From Rhopalosiphum padi (taxonomy: Eukaryota > Arthropoda > Insecta > Hemiptera > Aphididae): a DNA stretch of 64,000 nt. The notes under the pieces are model-generated. The model searched no databases. It was not told the origin of the DNA and saw only the letters and a list, made by a program, of their open reading frames with translations. The stretch is from the NCBI RefSeq assembly GCF_020882245.1, contig NC_083599.1, forward strand, positions 49,626,748-49,690,747. Direction: 5' to 3'. Position 1 is the stretch's first letter. Every line of letters begins with the position of its first letter. The translations under genes and the position numbers were made by a program. Positions 47,474-62,249 of this stretch are shown here, piece after piece.

Positions 47474-47716
47474 CTATAGTGTCTCCGGAGAGTCACCTGT
47501 CAGCAATAATTTTATCTTGGAAATTGTATTAAATCTCCAATAGCACCAAGACAAATCCTCGGTATTACTGATTATACGCACACATTTTAAAACGAAAGCA
47601 CTCAGGTCAAACCAGTGTATATTTGCAAACCTATCTAAATAGTTTCGAATCTCGGGGAAACGATTTTGAGCTGTATAATTCAAATAATTGTAGATATCAG
47701 ATGACCTCACTCGCAG
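47474..47716 (-). other. Unassigned open stretch, coding-like
   Basis: A minus frame free of stops for about 80 codons with balanced composition: NYTAQNRFPEIRNYLDRFAN, WFDLSAFVLKCVRIIS and SWCYWRFNTISKIKLL. The first codon listed is GTG and no ATG precedes it in frame, so it is not a complete gene. It looks like a fragment of decayed or partial protein-coding DNA. I recognise no family. Confidence 0.3.
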
Positions 47717-50297
47717 CAGTCACGGCGTTTTTAGTACTCTTAATTATAGTATGTTATCCGTTTACTCAATATTTATAAAATTATAACCATATATACGCGA
47801 AACGATGACTTTCACGCTCATTCGATGTGTTGTGTGAAAAATATTAGTCACAGAACTCTATGCTATTGAGTATCGGCGATGATGACACTTTTTTTTTATT
47901 AAATATTTATTATATTATATAAACTAATAATAGTTTCCTCTATAAAATGTGTTTTGTCATTCCGAATCCAAAAATATATAAATTACTGTAGAATTAATTC
48001 AAATTAAGTGGCAACAAGTCTTGAACTGTTGAATTAATCCCGAATTATTTTTTTAATACTACACTGTTTTTAATAATTATGAGGTCTGCAATTGTATTGA
48101 ATATAAAATTATGTTAAATAATTTTTAACTTGACCTTTTAATTAGCTTATGCTCAAATTTGCTCAACTTTTTTTATTTAAAAAACAAAAAAATAAACTAC
48201 GCAATTAGGCACAATTTATAAATTATTGACGATAGTGGTGATGTAATCACAAAATAATAATTGAAAAAAAAATATAAATTTAAATGTAATATACTACGAG
48301 TCATTACTAGGTGTGGGCTGTCTGATATACTAAATCACTCCATGCTTTTTTTTATATTTTACTTTTATACGAAAATAATTTCTCAATAAAAGTAGAGATA
48401 TTTAGTGGGCAATTATCACAAACTATAAACCAATGAATATTATTAAAAATTATCCATAAAATTATAAATGTATCTATGCCATTAGTAAATATTCCGTCCA
48501 TACTTTTATATCCCAGTCCATGACGGGTTATACCTATTTAAAATAATTATATATGTATGTCATCAAATTATCATAATATATCAAAACACGATATCGATAA
48601 ATATTTTATAATAATAGGTTAAGTTATTATATTGTTATATAAATTAAAAATCAATTTTATCATTCTATTGTAGTTGATGTTGCATGATACAATTATTTAT
48701 TTTTACTATAAAGTTTTAATAACTATAATAATTTGTTTACTTTAACTGTTAATATAATACAGTATTAATAAAAATATTTAATATATTCATTAAAAAGCAA
48801 CTTTATGAGTTATAAATAATTTTTTTTTTTTTTTATTTTATCTTAAATAAGCCTTCCGCAATGTTCTTTTGTAATAGGGTCTTTAATTTAAAAAGCATGT
48901 TAAAGGATTAATTGTATTTTAAATTCTGTGAATATGGATCTTTGGTTGAATTCATAGATGCGTGTAATATGAGTTAATTACAAAACGTTTGTAAAGTTGG
49001 GAGGATTTAATGTCTCTCTTTGAAAATATCGTAGGCTAGACACGCTTCATGTGTTTAAGTCTGAAATTAAGACAATAGCTCTAACAGCTTTTCTCTGCAG
49101 TTATTCAGCTTTATTTTGTGTTATTACGATGATATAATATAAAATATTATAATTTAATATTTTTTTTAAAGCAACTTTTGTGTAGTGTTTCCTTTGCTCA
49201 ATTTTGAAGAGGGAATATAAACATTCCGAAGCACACATATAAAACATAAATATAATAACAATAACAATAACAATAACTGACAACTTGTGTTGGTTAAATA
49301 CGTTTGTAATATATTATAATATTAATGTAAAATATTCCAGTATTGCAGTTACAACAATGACATTTTTAAATGATATTTTAGAGGAGAAATAGGAACAATT
49401 AAAGTTTGAAGTGGAATTTATTCCATTGGAAAATGTGGCTAACGTATAAACCAATTATTCTAGGAATGCAAATTATTAAAATACATTTTTATTAATTTTG
49501 TCGGGTTTACCAGATAAGGTATATCACTAATATAATTAATTATGTACTCAAAGGAATTTAATAATATTATAAATTCACTTATTATATTTTTAATTGATAA
49601 CAGATTTGCAGAGTCTATAAATAAAACAGCGTTATGAAATTAGCGATACAGACAGTTGAACTATGCAGAATGTCATTCTGAGAATGATAAATATGTATAA
49701 TAATATAATATATAATATTTTAAATCGCAATAATAAAATATATAACAGTCGAATTAATTAATTTATAAATAAATAGAACGATTATTTTATTGAATAACTC
49801 TCATTATTTCACAACCTATCAGGTTTTTGAAAAAAAAAAATGTACATTATTTCCAGTCAAAATCAAAAAAAAAAAAAAAAAATTGAACAAAATTATAAAT
49901 AAATTTTTTTGTTAGAAATATTTAAGCTTTTATTTTTTATTTTATGACAACATTTTTAATTTCATATTATGATGCAATTTTTTTTTTTGAGTATTTAAAT
50001 AAGTACATAAAAATCGAAATTAGGATGATTATTTTTTGAGTTTTTGATAAGTATTTAAAGTTTAGGCGAAGAGTTTCAGATCAAAATAGATATTTGATGG
50101 GTACAGAATATTGCTTGATTAGAATTTTAAAATATATAAAAATTAAAATATCGAAAAATTAAAATTAAGTTATAATTTATTGATTGTCATGATTAAAAAC
50201 AAACCTCTGTAAAAATTTAAAATTTTTACCAAATGTTTTATGTTATCATTTTCTATGAATGGTATAACTCTGAAAATATTTTTAAATATATAATTTA
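47717..50297. other. AT-rich DNA with simple repeats
   Basis: A/T-rich. An AATAAC-type repeat lies near 49250-49276 and a long T-run near 48820. 50195-50240 (TAAAATTTTTACCAAATGTT) resembles interior words of family A near 25990, so 49840-50280 may be a diverged family A fragment, but I cannot delimit it. Confidence 0.45.
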
Positions 50298-50995
50298 TCT
50301 GTGCACGTAAATGTCACTGAACTCCTAAACGGCTGGACCGATTTCAAACTTCCCCTTAGATGGTTTAAGTTTATAATTGAACCCAGTAGGTAGCGCTGTA
50401 ATCAGGTTCTAGGAAATGTTGAAATGGATTTATCTTAAATAACATAGATGTGAATCTTAGTTGGTAATAAGCTCGGGAACCACTCATCAAATCGTCATGT
50501 ACGTAGCTTATTTTAGAATAAAAAGGCACACTATGCAATAGATTGTAAGCATAGTTTTATGGACTCAACTCCAATCTATGAAATATTAAGTGATAAAATA
50601 TAATATGTCAATGGTGTCATATTTTCAGGAAAATTAAATTAAATTAATTACAAAACACGGTGAAACATTTTCCTTGCGAAGTTGAGCTTAATACAACTAT
50701 AAGAATTTACAATATCGTATTAACTGAAATTGTTTGTAAAAATCTACTAAACAATTAAAGATTTACCAGTGAACTGATAAGTACACTAAAACAGCATAAG
50801 TTACATGCTCCTGATCGTATTAACGAATAATATAGCTTACAAAGAAATATTTGAAAATCGATAGAAACTTTGAAGAATAATTAAAAATAAAATACTCTGT
50901 CTGAAACCGGACACTGGTCAAAAATAATTTTTTTTAAAATGCTACTTTTAAATAGTCAAAAAAATTTCACGAGCAACGCCGGGCGGGGCAACTAT
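50298..50995 (+). mobile_element. Non-autonomous Helitron
   Basis: It starts TCTGTGCACG after an A, as Helitrons do (5' TC). CTCCTAAACGGCTGGACCGA and TTTCAAACTT follow soon after, the widespread insect Helitron 5' region. It ends CACGAGCAACGCCGGGCGGG + GCAACTA followed by T; the GC-rich hairpin word next to CTA(R) is the typical 3' end (CTRR, here degenerate CTAT). No target duplication is expected. About 0.7 kb, with no Rep/helicase coding, so it depends on other copies. Direction plus. Confidence 0.85.
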
Positions 50996-52020
50996 GTATT
51001 GTTGATATTATGTCGAACTACATCAAATCTTTACACCAAATCAAAAAACCCAAAAATATTATTTATCCACACGCGTTACGCTAAATGTTAACATTAAGCA
51101 ACCAAATTTCACATGGATGCATTAAGTACAGACACCTTAGTGCATGAGGACACTAGCAGACAATAGTAGGCAATAAACATAGCTAAAAAATTTTTTGTTT
51201 TCAATAAAAAAATATCCACGAAAATTCTTGAAAATGTAAAACAAGATCTCACATAAGTTATTCTTATATCTGTATAAACATATATTACATTAACCTATTT
51301 GCACTGTTTTACGGTATGATGGAAATATGGAATTGACTTAAAAGTTAATAAAAATGACATAATATGGTAAAAATATAGAGGTATTATTTTTATAATTAAA
51401 TGGATAATAATGTGCCTACTTCCCGTCTCTTCGAGTCGTAGATTCGAAATTATTGTTTAAATCAATTTTAATTAAAAATAGTTCATTTTTAAATTCAACT
51501 CAAGTATAAAAATTGAATATAATAGTGTGATAAGATTAATAAGGTTTTATGGAATCAACGACCCTGGTACATCTGAATATGCTGTGCTGAAGGCTTGTTT
51601 ATATGTGACGTTCATATTTTTTTAAATCTGAAGTCCATAATTTGGTTATGGTCTTGTTGTCGAGTCCTTCAAAAATTACTATTTTCGTAGGGGCAATTGT
51701 GTTGGATAGGTCAAACTCGATTATTCGTATATTAAAGCAAGTACCTACCTACTCATAATTCTGATTATATAATTTCACATGGTGATGATGGGTGATTCTA
51801 AGGATTTGTAGTTATTATTAAACAACGTATTTCCTAATAGTTCTTAGATTTAGCAGTCATTTGGCAATACATTAAAAAATAATATTATAAAAAATGCGAT
51901 GTTTTTAGAAAACAATTAAATCAATCTACCGTGATACTAATAATAAATTAAAAGCTATATAAATAAAAAAATAATTGTAGCTATATTAAAAAACATAAAA
52001 CGAAATGTACTCAATTAAAT
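50996..52020. other. AT-rich DNA, one complex patch
   Basis: 51540-51750 is more balanced in composition. A stop-free minus stretch of 50 codons (51599-51748) includes NTIAPTKIVIFEGLDNKT. It has no start and no known domain. Otherwise nothing. Confidence 0.4.
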
Positions 52021-52165
52021 GGGCTGACAGACCGTCTGAGTTGTTTTTTATATGCATTGATTTAACATTACATTCAAATTAAACACATCCATTACAGTGA
52101 CCCACTCCGCACTCGACACATACTGTATACCTGAGTGGTATCCACTTAACCACCTTTTTTTTTTG
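52021..52165 (+). repeat. Dispersed repeat family A, 3' tail copy
   Basis: CATTCAAATTAAACACATCC, CATTACAGTGACCCACTCCG, then ACTGTATACCTGAGTGGTAT + CCACTTAACC parallel 26592-26665 (CATTCAAATTTAATACATTC, ATTATAGTGACCTATTCTCC, CTATACAGCAGAGCGATACC). Non-coding. Confidence 0.6.
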
Positions 52166-54264
52166 TTTATCGATATTTCTTATCTGTCATCGTTCCGACA
52201 TCGATCGTTTAACTGTATTCCAGATATTTTCACAGTGATTATTTTTAGTTTTTTTTACTATTAATTTTGTATATTTTTAACGTTTACGCAAAGAATAAAG
52301 ATATTCTATAAACATGGTAATATAGTAAAATTGTTTCTAGATTTAAAAATTGCACTCAACAAAAACAAAAATGCTTTAAAAAATTAAAACTAAAATAATA
52401 TCACTTAAACTCTAAACATAGGCACATTTCTAAAATTGGTTGATTAAGTCATTATAATTTTAGACTGCAACCATTCATATTAAAGATTACCTGGTAAAAT
52501 AAATACTATAAATAGTATTAGTTAATAGGTATTTAATTTTAATTAATTCCAAATTCCAATGAAACCATACTTTATAACTATTTTAATTTATATGTTTTTG
52601 GGAATTATTTTTATGTAATACAAATTAAATTAACATATTTTATCCAAAAAAAAAGTAAAAGAAAAATCATAAAAATAAATGAAAAACCCGTAAAAATAAA
52701 AATAATAATAAAATAAATATTACATTTTTCTAGAGTTAGTTAAAGTTTGTCTAGTTGTCGTCGTCGTTGCACGCGTGTGTATAAATTGTATACCAACTAA
52801 AGACAATGATATTAAAATAGAGAATAGTGAGTATACGAGTATATTGTACATCGTAAATCACTCAATAATAGATGTTTATAAAATCAGCAAAGGTAGTATT
52901 ATATGGTAACAATGACGACAAACTACACGACAAATAGACGAACAAACATTTTAACGGACATAATAAGCATTGTGCATATTATGTTAAATTATTATTATTA
53001 TTATTTTTTTTTTTACGTTACATTCGACGAACTAGACAATTTCATAATTTACAATAACTCGTAATTCGAAAAAATCTCACGAAATTAATTTTTGTATATT
53101 CGTCGAACTGTGTACGTGGTTAACCAAACAATGATATTTTATTTAATTATTACGAATCGCACATCGTTAAATTACGTATAAACGATAAAAACATTAAATA
53201 AACATTTGAACTGAATATAGTAAATTAGTGTTACATGCGTTGTGAATATTAGGTACCTAGATCGGCTTTTCAATAGTGTTTCATTAATGTTAATAGGTAT
53301 TAATATTGATTAATATGTTTTGTTTATGCCAAACGGAGGTAGGCATTATTATTGCTTTATTATTTCACATTTTAAAAACGAATACAAATCAATGGCATAT
53401 TATTTATACTTCGTATTATTATTTATACTACTTATTTTTTTTTCTTCTAAAACTTTTCCACGGTTAATATGAATGCACATTCCATTATTTGTATAAAATA
53501 GTTTTTGGTTTTACACGAATAAGGAAAATATGTACTATATTGTTTTCAAAGTTGTATTGCCTATTTATATATGCTATTTTGTTATGGAAAACTACTCTCC
53601 CAAACAGTTAATTATCTACGTAACGTACATATATATATATATATACATTAGTTAAGTTGCGTGCAAAAAATATTTTAAGTCTATAATTATTATTGTTATA
53701 GATGTCGGTTTAATAATATTAATGGTTAACGCTCATTGACCTCATTACTAAAACTTTTTCATGAATTCAAATCGTATGTTTCTCTAAACATTAAATGGAA
53801 AATATATGCAATGTAAATAATGTGGATAAAATGTGAATGATAACAATATTTTATATTTAATAAAACTGTCTATAACAACACTGTATTAATTTTTTTATAG
53901 CAGCTACACACAGTTTATGTCTTAAAATTAATGTATTATTATAACTTATAAGTAAAGTAACTAAGTATATATATTTATATATTCAGTTAAATAACGTGAT
54001 TGGTTATTTTTTCAACTTAGATATAACATTAAAAATTCTTATGGCTTAAATTATTATTATTATTTTTTCATAATAATTTAAAACAAAACTTAAATGTTCA
54101 CAATTTATTTTTATACAATGATACGTTTATGATTATATTAATTTTAAAAGCAATTTTGTGTTTGTTTCTGTCTCATACGAGGAAAATACTGCCACAGTAT
54201 GAAGCTTAAACAATTATTTGTTAAAATGTCTAATACATAATATAGTTATAACTTATAATACACC
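52166..54264. other. AT-rich DNA, nothing assignable
   Basis: A CpG-containing patch at 52745-52790 has GTCGTCGTCGTTGCACGCG. An AT run is at 53630-53646. No coding signal. Confidence 0.5.
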
Positions 54265-55960
54265 TTGTATAGGAATTTAAATTTAATTTATCAATCAAAT
54301 AATAACTATATAATATTAGCAAAAATCTTGCAAAACCACAAACCAACTTCTAAAATATCTGTTTCCAACAATCTATTAGCATCTAACAATCAACCTACTA
54401 AAACTATCAAAACCAGTGCTTTATCAGTTCAAAATCAAACATCTCTAATAAATAAAAATTTGAAAACTGTCTTCACAAGATAATCTCTGCAGGACAATAC
54501 CAAAGTGAAAGATTTCCTAAAAAAAAAAACCATATATAACCAATTTAAAATGCATTAGTTCAGCCTGGAAATTATTAAGGTACTATCAATTTCGGACTTG
54601 TATACTTAATATAATTTACATTGGTATATAAAATATTACAGTTCGGATAGGGAAAGATAATATTATTTTTATTTTTAATAAGACAAATAACTTAATGCCA
54701 ATTTAATTTATTATCAAATTCCTTGTGAAACCACCCAAGAGTGACCGCTATTCTGAGATATTATATCTATAACTAGGTAAACCAGATATATTTCGGAAAT
54801 CGAATATTATAAATACATAATAAGTGTTGAAGTGGATCTGACGAGTCAGTGTATTTTTATGTGAAAATCCTTAAAAAATTTGCTAAAAATAACCCCTATT
54901 CTAAAATACTGTCTCATCTGATTAGGTACACCAACTTTATTTTGGAAACCCAATATTACAACATAGTTTATATTGTTTTAGAATGTAGATCCACGCTTTT
55001 GATTTTGTAATATTTATCTTCTTGATTAAAAACTAATTTTAAAGTAGAACATATCACAAATATAGTAAAAGAATTATCTGATCCATTTTTATTTTTGGAG
55101 ACTTTGAACACTATCTAAGGCTCACAAAAAAATGATGAAAGTGGTAATACATTTTAAACACTTTTAGATAGAGATAACATAGTACAGATCCATAAAGGAA
55201 AAAAAACTAACCCAAATATTTAAATGAAAAGTTCTTAATGAAATCATGAAATGTAAAGATTAACTTCCCATCAAAATATATATCATTCCACACTAACAAA
55301 AAACCAAATAAGATGGAAACTCAAAAGATCAGATTTTAAGTTTCGCTAAAAATATTTAAAAACAAATACGATTTCATTAGAATTTTTAAAAATATTTAAG
55401 ATTTAGATGAAAAATCGATTTTATATCAACACTATAATGTATAATGTAAAGTTGAAAAAAAATACATTTTTCTAAATCAATGAAAAAAATTGTAAAGTCT
55501 CCTGGTGAACAGTTAAATTAAAGAAAACACAATACTTCAAAATAAGGCTTTTAAAAATGTCAAAGCTTCGGGAAATGAAAATATCACATCATCCTAAAAG
55601 CATTTAAATTTAACTATATGTTGTTAAAAACAGTAGAACCTATTCCTAAAGAAAAAAATATAGTTTGAATTAATTCTTCAATAAGATGGAATAAAAATCT
55701 TGACCTATAGTGACATAAGAAACTAAATAACATATACGTAATAGTATATTTCATCAACTTAAAAGTCACAACTGAAAGCACTGATACCGCAATAATGGCC
55801 TCAAAGCTGTGTGAATACTTCGAAACAAATTGAAATGATAGAGACTTTTTTTCTGAAAGATTAAGAAAACTCCTGCAAGAGCACCTCATTCTTAATATTT
55901 AGTACTGACTCAATTCAAACTCTACTTAATTCTATACATCATATAAATTGCATGATATAA
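54265..55960 (+). pseudogene. Third LINE relic (jockey-like), plus strand
   Basis: Order of decayed pieces fits jockey elements. 54265-54483 is an Asn/Ser/Thr/Lys-rich frame with SVSNNLLASNNQPTKTIKTS and SVQNQTSLINKNL, like the C-terminus of ORF1. 55290-55390 gives TNKKPNKMETQKIRF and IFKNKYDFI, like the endonuclease-RT linker. 55536-55590 gives KAFKNVKASGNENITSS (the KNKKAPG-DNIT motif). 55750-55830 gives ESTDTAIMASKLCEYFETN, where FADDTAIMAS would be expected. Much of RT is missing between the last two. Stops are frequent, so it is inactive. The ORF1 part is the least certain. Confidence 0.55.
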
Positions 55961-58131
55961 ATAAACATATATTCACAAGAGCTACTTCGGTAGCAGAAAT
56001 CCGACCACCATATCAATGTTTAATATAGGTACATATTGAAACCGTTAAAATTTTATATAAATTATTTAATTATTGATATCACATAATGGGCCAAATAACG
56101 TCTTATTTCCTAATTTCCTATTAATCTGGATAATACTATAACAGATAATATAACCATGTAACATATAAAAATAAAACACATTATAACTGAACTCACGCTT
56201 ATTAAAACCTTAAAATAAAATGCAACGTTTTGGCCCAAAAGCTCTCAACTCTTTCACTCAGATTCGATCACAACACTAGAATAGGTACCTAAAACTGTAT
56301 TTTTTAAGTCATTTATATACATTTTCAATTGTTTCATCAGTGTAAACATAACTAAAACACACTTTTAAAATCACAATGGCGTATGTAGCACAAGTAACAA
56401 AAAAAAAAAAGTGTATTAACACAAACATAAAAGTAAAACGTTAACATTAACCTAATTACATTTCACGTTAAATCTCATTTTTAACTTTAAATAAATACTT
56501 ACGATTTTGAGGGCCTATTTATTTTATTATTTATAACTAGTATCAATAACGTTGAATTCATGTGTATTAATAGAACTGAATAAAATTTAAATAGTTAAAT
56601 ATTATTACTGGACATGTTATGAACAATTAATTCAATGTTATATTTAAAATGTAATATGTCGTATAGGTACACTTATAATTTATTAATTAATTTTATTAAA
56701 ACTATAAAATAGGAGAATTTTTAAATGTTCACATTTTTTTTTTTTAGAATTTGTACATTTTTGTTCTTCTAAATATATAAAAAAATCTAAATTCTTATTC
56801 TCTAGGGTTGTAACTCTATAAATTATAATATAATAGCTAAAATACATTTCGTTAAAAGTGGGTTCTCCATAAATTTAAACGTTGGTATTTAGATTTTAAG
56901 TGAAGCAAACAAAGCTATTTTAACAATGATGATTTTTTTCTTGTATTATTTTTAGGAAACATTATTAACTGTCTTTGTTATAGTATTACAAATCTATGTA
57001 AATTTATCTATGAAATTAATTGAATATATGTGGTATTTTAAGTATTTTTTTAGTAATTATATACAAATAATAAAAAAATTGATTTTGATTTCATAATTCA
57101 TTAATTTACCTAATAAAAAATATAGTGTTTCAAATACCTTAGTTATATTAAATTATATTAAATTTTATGATTTAAATTTACAAATTCACTTTGATAATTT
57201 ATTTATTCTACATTTTTCTTTTTTTTTTATTATTTCCTTTTACATAGACATTTTTAGGTTACGCTATCGCCTATCATTATATATTCTAATGATAATAATT
57301 AAATTTACTTGATATGAATCAAATGTTTTTCAGTTTTTGTATAAAAATGTTTATTCTGAAAAGAAAAATTTAATTTGTAATTTTAAATTTGCAAGTGTAA
57401 TAAAAATATGTATACTAGCCGTATGTACTATGATAATTTATTTGTAAAATAGTTTTACTAAAATACGTTTTAAAGTAATATAGATGTATTTAGTATAGCA
57501 TTTATTTAAATTAGATTCATTATACAAACATATCATTATGGAAAATATTGAACTTATGTTATACTTAACATCATTGTACTACAAAAACTAAATTAAATTT
57601 TAACAAATATTATATCAACTTAATAGATTGATTATATTTTAATTTTGGGTTAAAGTCCTAACTATTTAAAATAAAACGGTACATGGTTATTGGTTAGCAG
57701 ATTGTACAATCGTAAGATAAAAAATAAACTAGATTAAATAATATATATCTTACATGTATCTATAACTATATTGACAAGTTTAAGTGAATCATTGGTCACA
57801 TTAACGTTTAAAAACCATTCCTATGTAATATTTTTAATAGACTAAACATTTTAAATATAATAACTATTATTTTACCACTGTACAAAAAATAATAAATTCA
57901 TTTTTTTATTGCAATTATTCAAGGTTACATACATTTTCTTTTTAAAGATACATATACATATTATATATTATAATATATATATTCAATGAATTATATTATT
58001 ATACCTGTCAGTCAGTATTAAGACTGTCGACGAATCATGTACCCTTTGTATGGATATTTTCAAGTAGAAATATAAAGCTCTATTTTCATAAAACATTTTT
58101 TTTTTTTTAAGTGCACATACCACTAATTTGT
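55961..58131. other. AT-rich DNA, nothing assignable
   Basis: The first 400 bp might hold decayed LINE sequence but no motif is visible. The rest is A/T-rich. Confidence 0.5.
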
Positions 58132-58255
58132 GTTAGTCACACGCTGATGGGTCAAAAGACTATACAGGATTAGGTTATTAAAAGGGTCAGTATTAAAAAC
58201 ATTAAGTTTTTATGTAATCTCCGCCATTTTATAATGTAACATTCCAGTGACTAAC
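58132..58255. repeat. Small inverted repeat, possible mini-MITE
   Basis: GTTAGTCAC at 58132-58140 is exactly inverted as GTGACTAAC at 58247-58255, enclosing about 106 bp of more complex sequence. No clear target duplication. The length is compatible with a very short MITE or with chance. Confidence 0.3.
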
Positions 58256-61200
58256 CCAGTAGGTTTATATGATAGAAGGATAGTGCTATTAGATTAATTT
58301 GCCAGATATCATTTACGAACGAAAATTGTACGAGGATATTTTATATTAAAATACTATAGATACAGGTAATAATATAATATATTTCATTAATTACCTTAAG
58401 TTAATTTTCTTCTTAATTTATACAGCTTACACCCCATAAAGGTATAAACGGTACGGGCTTTAAGTAATATAAATTAGATTATTATATCAAATTATTAGTG
58501 ATAACTATACAATACATAAACAATTATATATTATTAAAATATGTATAAGTAGAATATGTATAGGTATTACTGAAATGTAAATTTTATTTTTCTCATTTTT
58601 CTTAAGTAATACATATTTAACTTCGAAATATTATGATGCTTTAACATACATCTTATATATATATATATATAATTGTAAAATATTTAAGAAGTATATTATG
58701 TACAATTTCAATATTACTTTTGATCGTATATTATCATAAAAATGTATTTCTAAAATGCATAGAGCGCATTTTTTATGTCCTTATATCTAATATATAATAT
58801 GACCCTCGTCCTTTCGTATTTATATACGAATATAGCTGTCAAATTATTTTATTTTTAAATCTAGTTTTAGAAAATCTTTAAAATGTTTATATTATATGAT
58901 ATAGATTATATTGATATAAAGTACCTATTATATATAAAAATGTATTTTGTGTGTTACTTTAAAAATTAGGTTAGTCAATAATATATGACTCCTTCATTTA
59001 GCTGTTGTACATGCTATGTCAGTAAACAGTTTAGTTTAGTTTTGTTTAAAATTTAAATATGCAAAACCATGTGAATACTTATAATAGGAATTAATATTTT
59101 AACTTTAAACTTTTATTGTTATTTTTTTAGGAACGCGAGGCTTACCAAATTAATTTTATATGGTTTTTTTTAAATAAAAAAAAAATGGATAAAAAAACTT
59201 TTTTCAACACCTATTAAAATTCTGAAAAAAATAAAAACGATAACGAGCTAATCTATTGCTGTAATGGTTTTCAAAAATCAGATTTAAGAAATGAGAATAA
59301 AATAGAAACATTTTTGACGGGGTCACACGCGTATAAAATACTATATTTTTATGTATAGAAAAATAATTAACTATACAATTAAGTACATCATATTTTTTAA
59401 ATGAGTATAATATTGAATTTACTTATTTATATACCTATATATATAATATAAACGTATAATACCTACGCCTATACCGTTAAATACTATTAAACTCATATTA
59501 ATTTATCAAATATTTTTAACATAAATTATATAAAACGTAATAACGTAAGTAAAGTATATCATGTTTTTATGTGAAATATTATATTCACATTTTTATTACA
59601 CAACGATTGTTAATTGGAAAAGATTCAACGTATTTTTATTTTTATTTCATTATTTTAAGATAAAAATAATACAAAATATATATTTTTATTTTTATAAACA
59701 TACATTGTAAAAATAGGATTCTTGTTTCTAATTCGAACACGCCGAATCTTAGAAGTTAAAGATCAATCGCGCAATGAAAAATTTAAATTCATTCATATAT
59801 TAAGTAGGTACCTATATAATGTATTTCATCTATGAATAAATCAATTGTTATTATTTTTAAATCAAGAATGTATCTACATTATTGATGAATTAAAAAATAA
59901 CAAAAATAATACCTACTATATTACTTATTAATAGGTACATAAAAACATTTTAGTCTAGCTGTATGTTGGTATACAAAATAAATTTCGAAAAAACAAAATT
60001 AATATTTAAAAAAAATATATGAAATGTTCTTAGCTTTTTGTAAAATGATATCTTTGAATATGAATATTCAAATAATATTCTCTTTATAGAGTTTTAAAAA
60101 AAAAAAAAGCGTTGAATTGTATTTCAGAACATTAAAAAGCGAGAAAATAACGGATGAATTTAAACGTATTTAATTAAGATTTAAGTTGAATAATACTTTG
60201 CGCTCAACAAAAATATATTCAGAAAACTGAGATACAAAATATCAACATGTACAGAAGTCTTATGAATTTTAAGTTTAATAAACAAAATTGTTATGTCTAT
60301 GTATTTTAGTACAATAAATTCTTAGAATACAACTATAGCTGTATTACGCGATGTTGTCCGGGGATAAATAAAAACGTGCGGCAATCCACCTGCGGCGAAT
60401 AATATAAGTAACTTTTTTGTGTTATTATATTTGAAGATTCTCAAGCGGAAATAAACGAATATATGGTTATATTGTTTTAATATTATCAATAGCGGATAAG
60501 CCACCCTAAAATAATTGATTCAATATGCTCGTATTATTCAAATTTTCCTTGTATCGTCAAAATCTTTTTTGAATATTTTTTGATTCTATAAGCCTCAGGC
60601 ATGGAATTTTATTTTAGTATATGATATGTATAAGTTTTTACCCGTGACTTTTATTCTAATACTCTTACTACTCATCCGGCATCTTGAATAATAAGTGTGC
60701 GAAATATAGTGCCAATTATTACTCGAAAACTGTGGATTTCCACATTCATCATTTAGATACAACTCTCTATTTGTTTATTCGAGTTCCTATTGTACTAATC
60801 GATCTGTCTATTGTATACGTTTTGCTTTATTTGAAATATTTTTGCTCAATTGCTTTTTTTTTCTGAAATTGGTTGAAGATTTTTTTTTAGTATACAAACT
60901 AATTTGGATCTTATATTTTTATTATTAATACTTGTTAATCAAATTCACATTTATATAAAATAGCTCTATACTTATAATTGGAAAAACATAATACAATATA
61001 GAAAATATTATATTAAATAATAATACGTATTATTGTATTATCTGTAATCAACTAGTAACGCAATAATAATAGAATATAAATAAAAAAATATTCGAATTTC
61101 GTGACCCAAAATAAAATGCATGTGTCAGCCACCGTTTAGCGACCTATATGAGTTATAAAACGAAACTACAAACCCACTTCGAGTATCGAGGAATCTATTG

Positions 61201-62249
61201 ATGTAACTGTTATTGAAAGCGATCAATTGGTTTTTGAGTCTATAGAGAACACACACAAAAAATGAAAGAAACACTGATCTCCGTGTATTATATTATACCT
61301 ACATAGATTGATTTAAATACGAATATAATATTTTTTTTTTCCTTTGATAGATTGTATTAAAATTATTACGATTCAAGCATTAAATATTAATTGAATACAT
61401 TTATTACGGTATTTCAGTCAACAGTTATAAATAAATTGTATTTAGTTTAAAAATAAATATTTATTCTTACCATTAAATAAATTAATATGTATAACATCAA
61501 AAACCCTATACATAAAATAAGTTTAAAATGCATACCTACCATTATATAATTAAAATACGAATCATTTTCAATTAGTCATTTTTTTTTTTTTTTGTTATTA
61601 AATAAAATTGTAGTAATTTTATCAGTCTAACATCTAATTAATTCGTTATTTATGTTGGATATAAGGCGTTTATCTTCACAAACTAAACTGTTGATTTTCG
61701 AATTACTTTTGTGTACATTACTTATAGTAACTTATACGCTCTATATTTTTATGGATCCCAACAAAATATTTGCTATAAAATTACACCGTTAAAGATACAA
61801 TAAAATCATCGATTTACTGTACACCGGTAGTCTAATAATAATGATTATTATTATTCGTTAAATAAACGTATTATATCATGTCTTATCCAATCATGTTTCA
61901 ATACTTTATACCTCATAGTAAACAGTTGTTTTTTCTTGTTCCTTCAATGATTTTTGTGCAAAAATTTAAAATATTTTGTTGTACAAATAACCGCGTGCCG
62001 TAATATTATGCACAATATTGAATATTATATAATATAAAGAACACAAATTTGAATATGTTATATAGCATGAAAAATATTGAGGAGATAATACGAAAAAATT
62101 CAAATTAAAAATTAGATTCCAATAAACGAACACCTGTCGTGTTTTTTTTAGACAATCTCAGTAGAATGGTTTTTTATTTTCTTGTCGAAATCTTATCGTA
62201 TACGATAATAATACATATTGTAAATTATTAAATAAGTGTATTTTTTTTT
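58256..62249. other. AT-rich DNA, nothing assignable
   Basis: A/T-rich throughout, with an AT run at about 58649-58671. Slightly complex patches at 60330-60410 (GATGTTGTCCGGGG, GTGCGGCAATCCACCTGCGG) and 61100-61260 have no acceptable frame. ORFs at 60322-60504 and 60684-60866 show no domain. Confidence 0.45.

Noticed and set aside
51599..51748. 50-codon stop-free minus stretch
   Set aside because: No start codon, no splice sites of note and no recognised domain. Too short to claim.
55614..55889. 91-codon minus frame
   Set aside because: Antisense of the plus-strand LINE relic, where RT words such as TDTAIMAS are seen. No domain on the minus strand.
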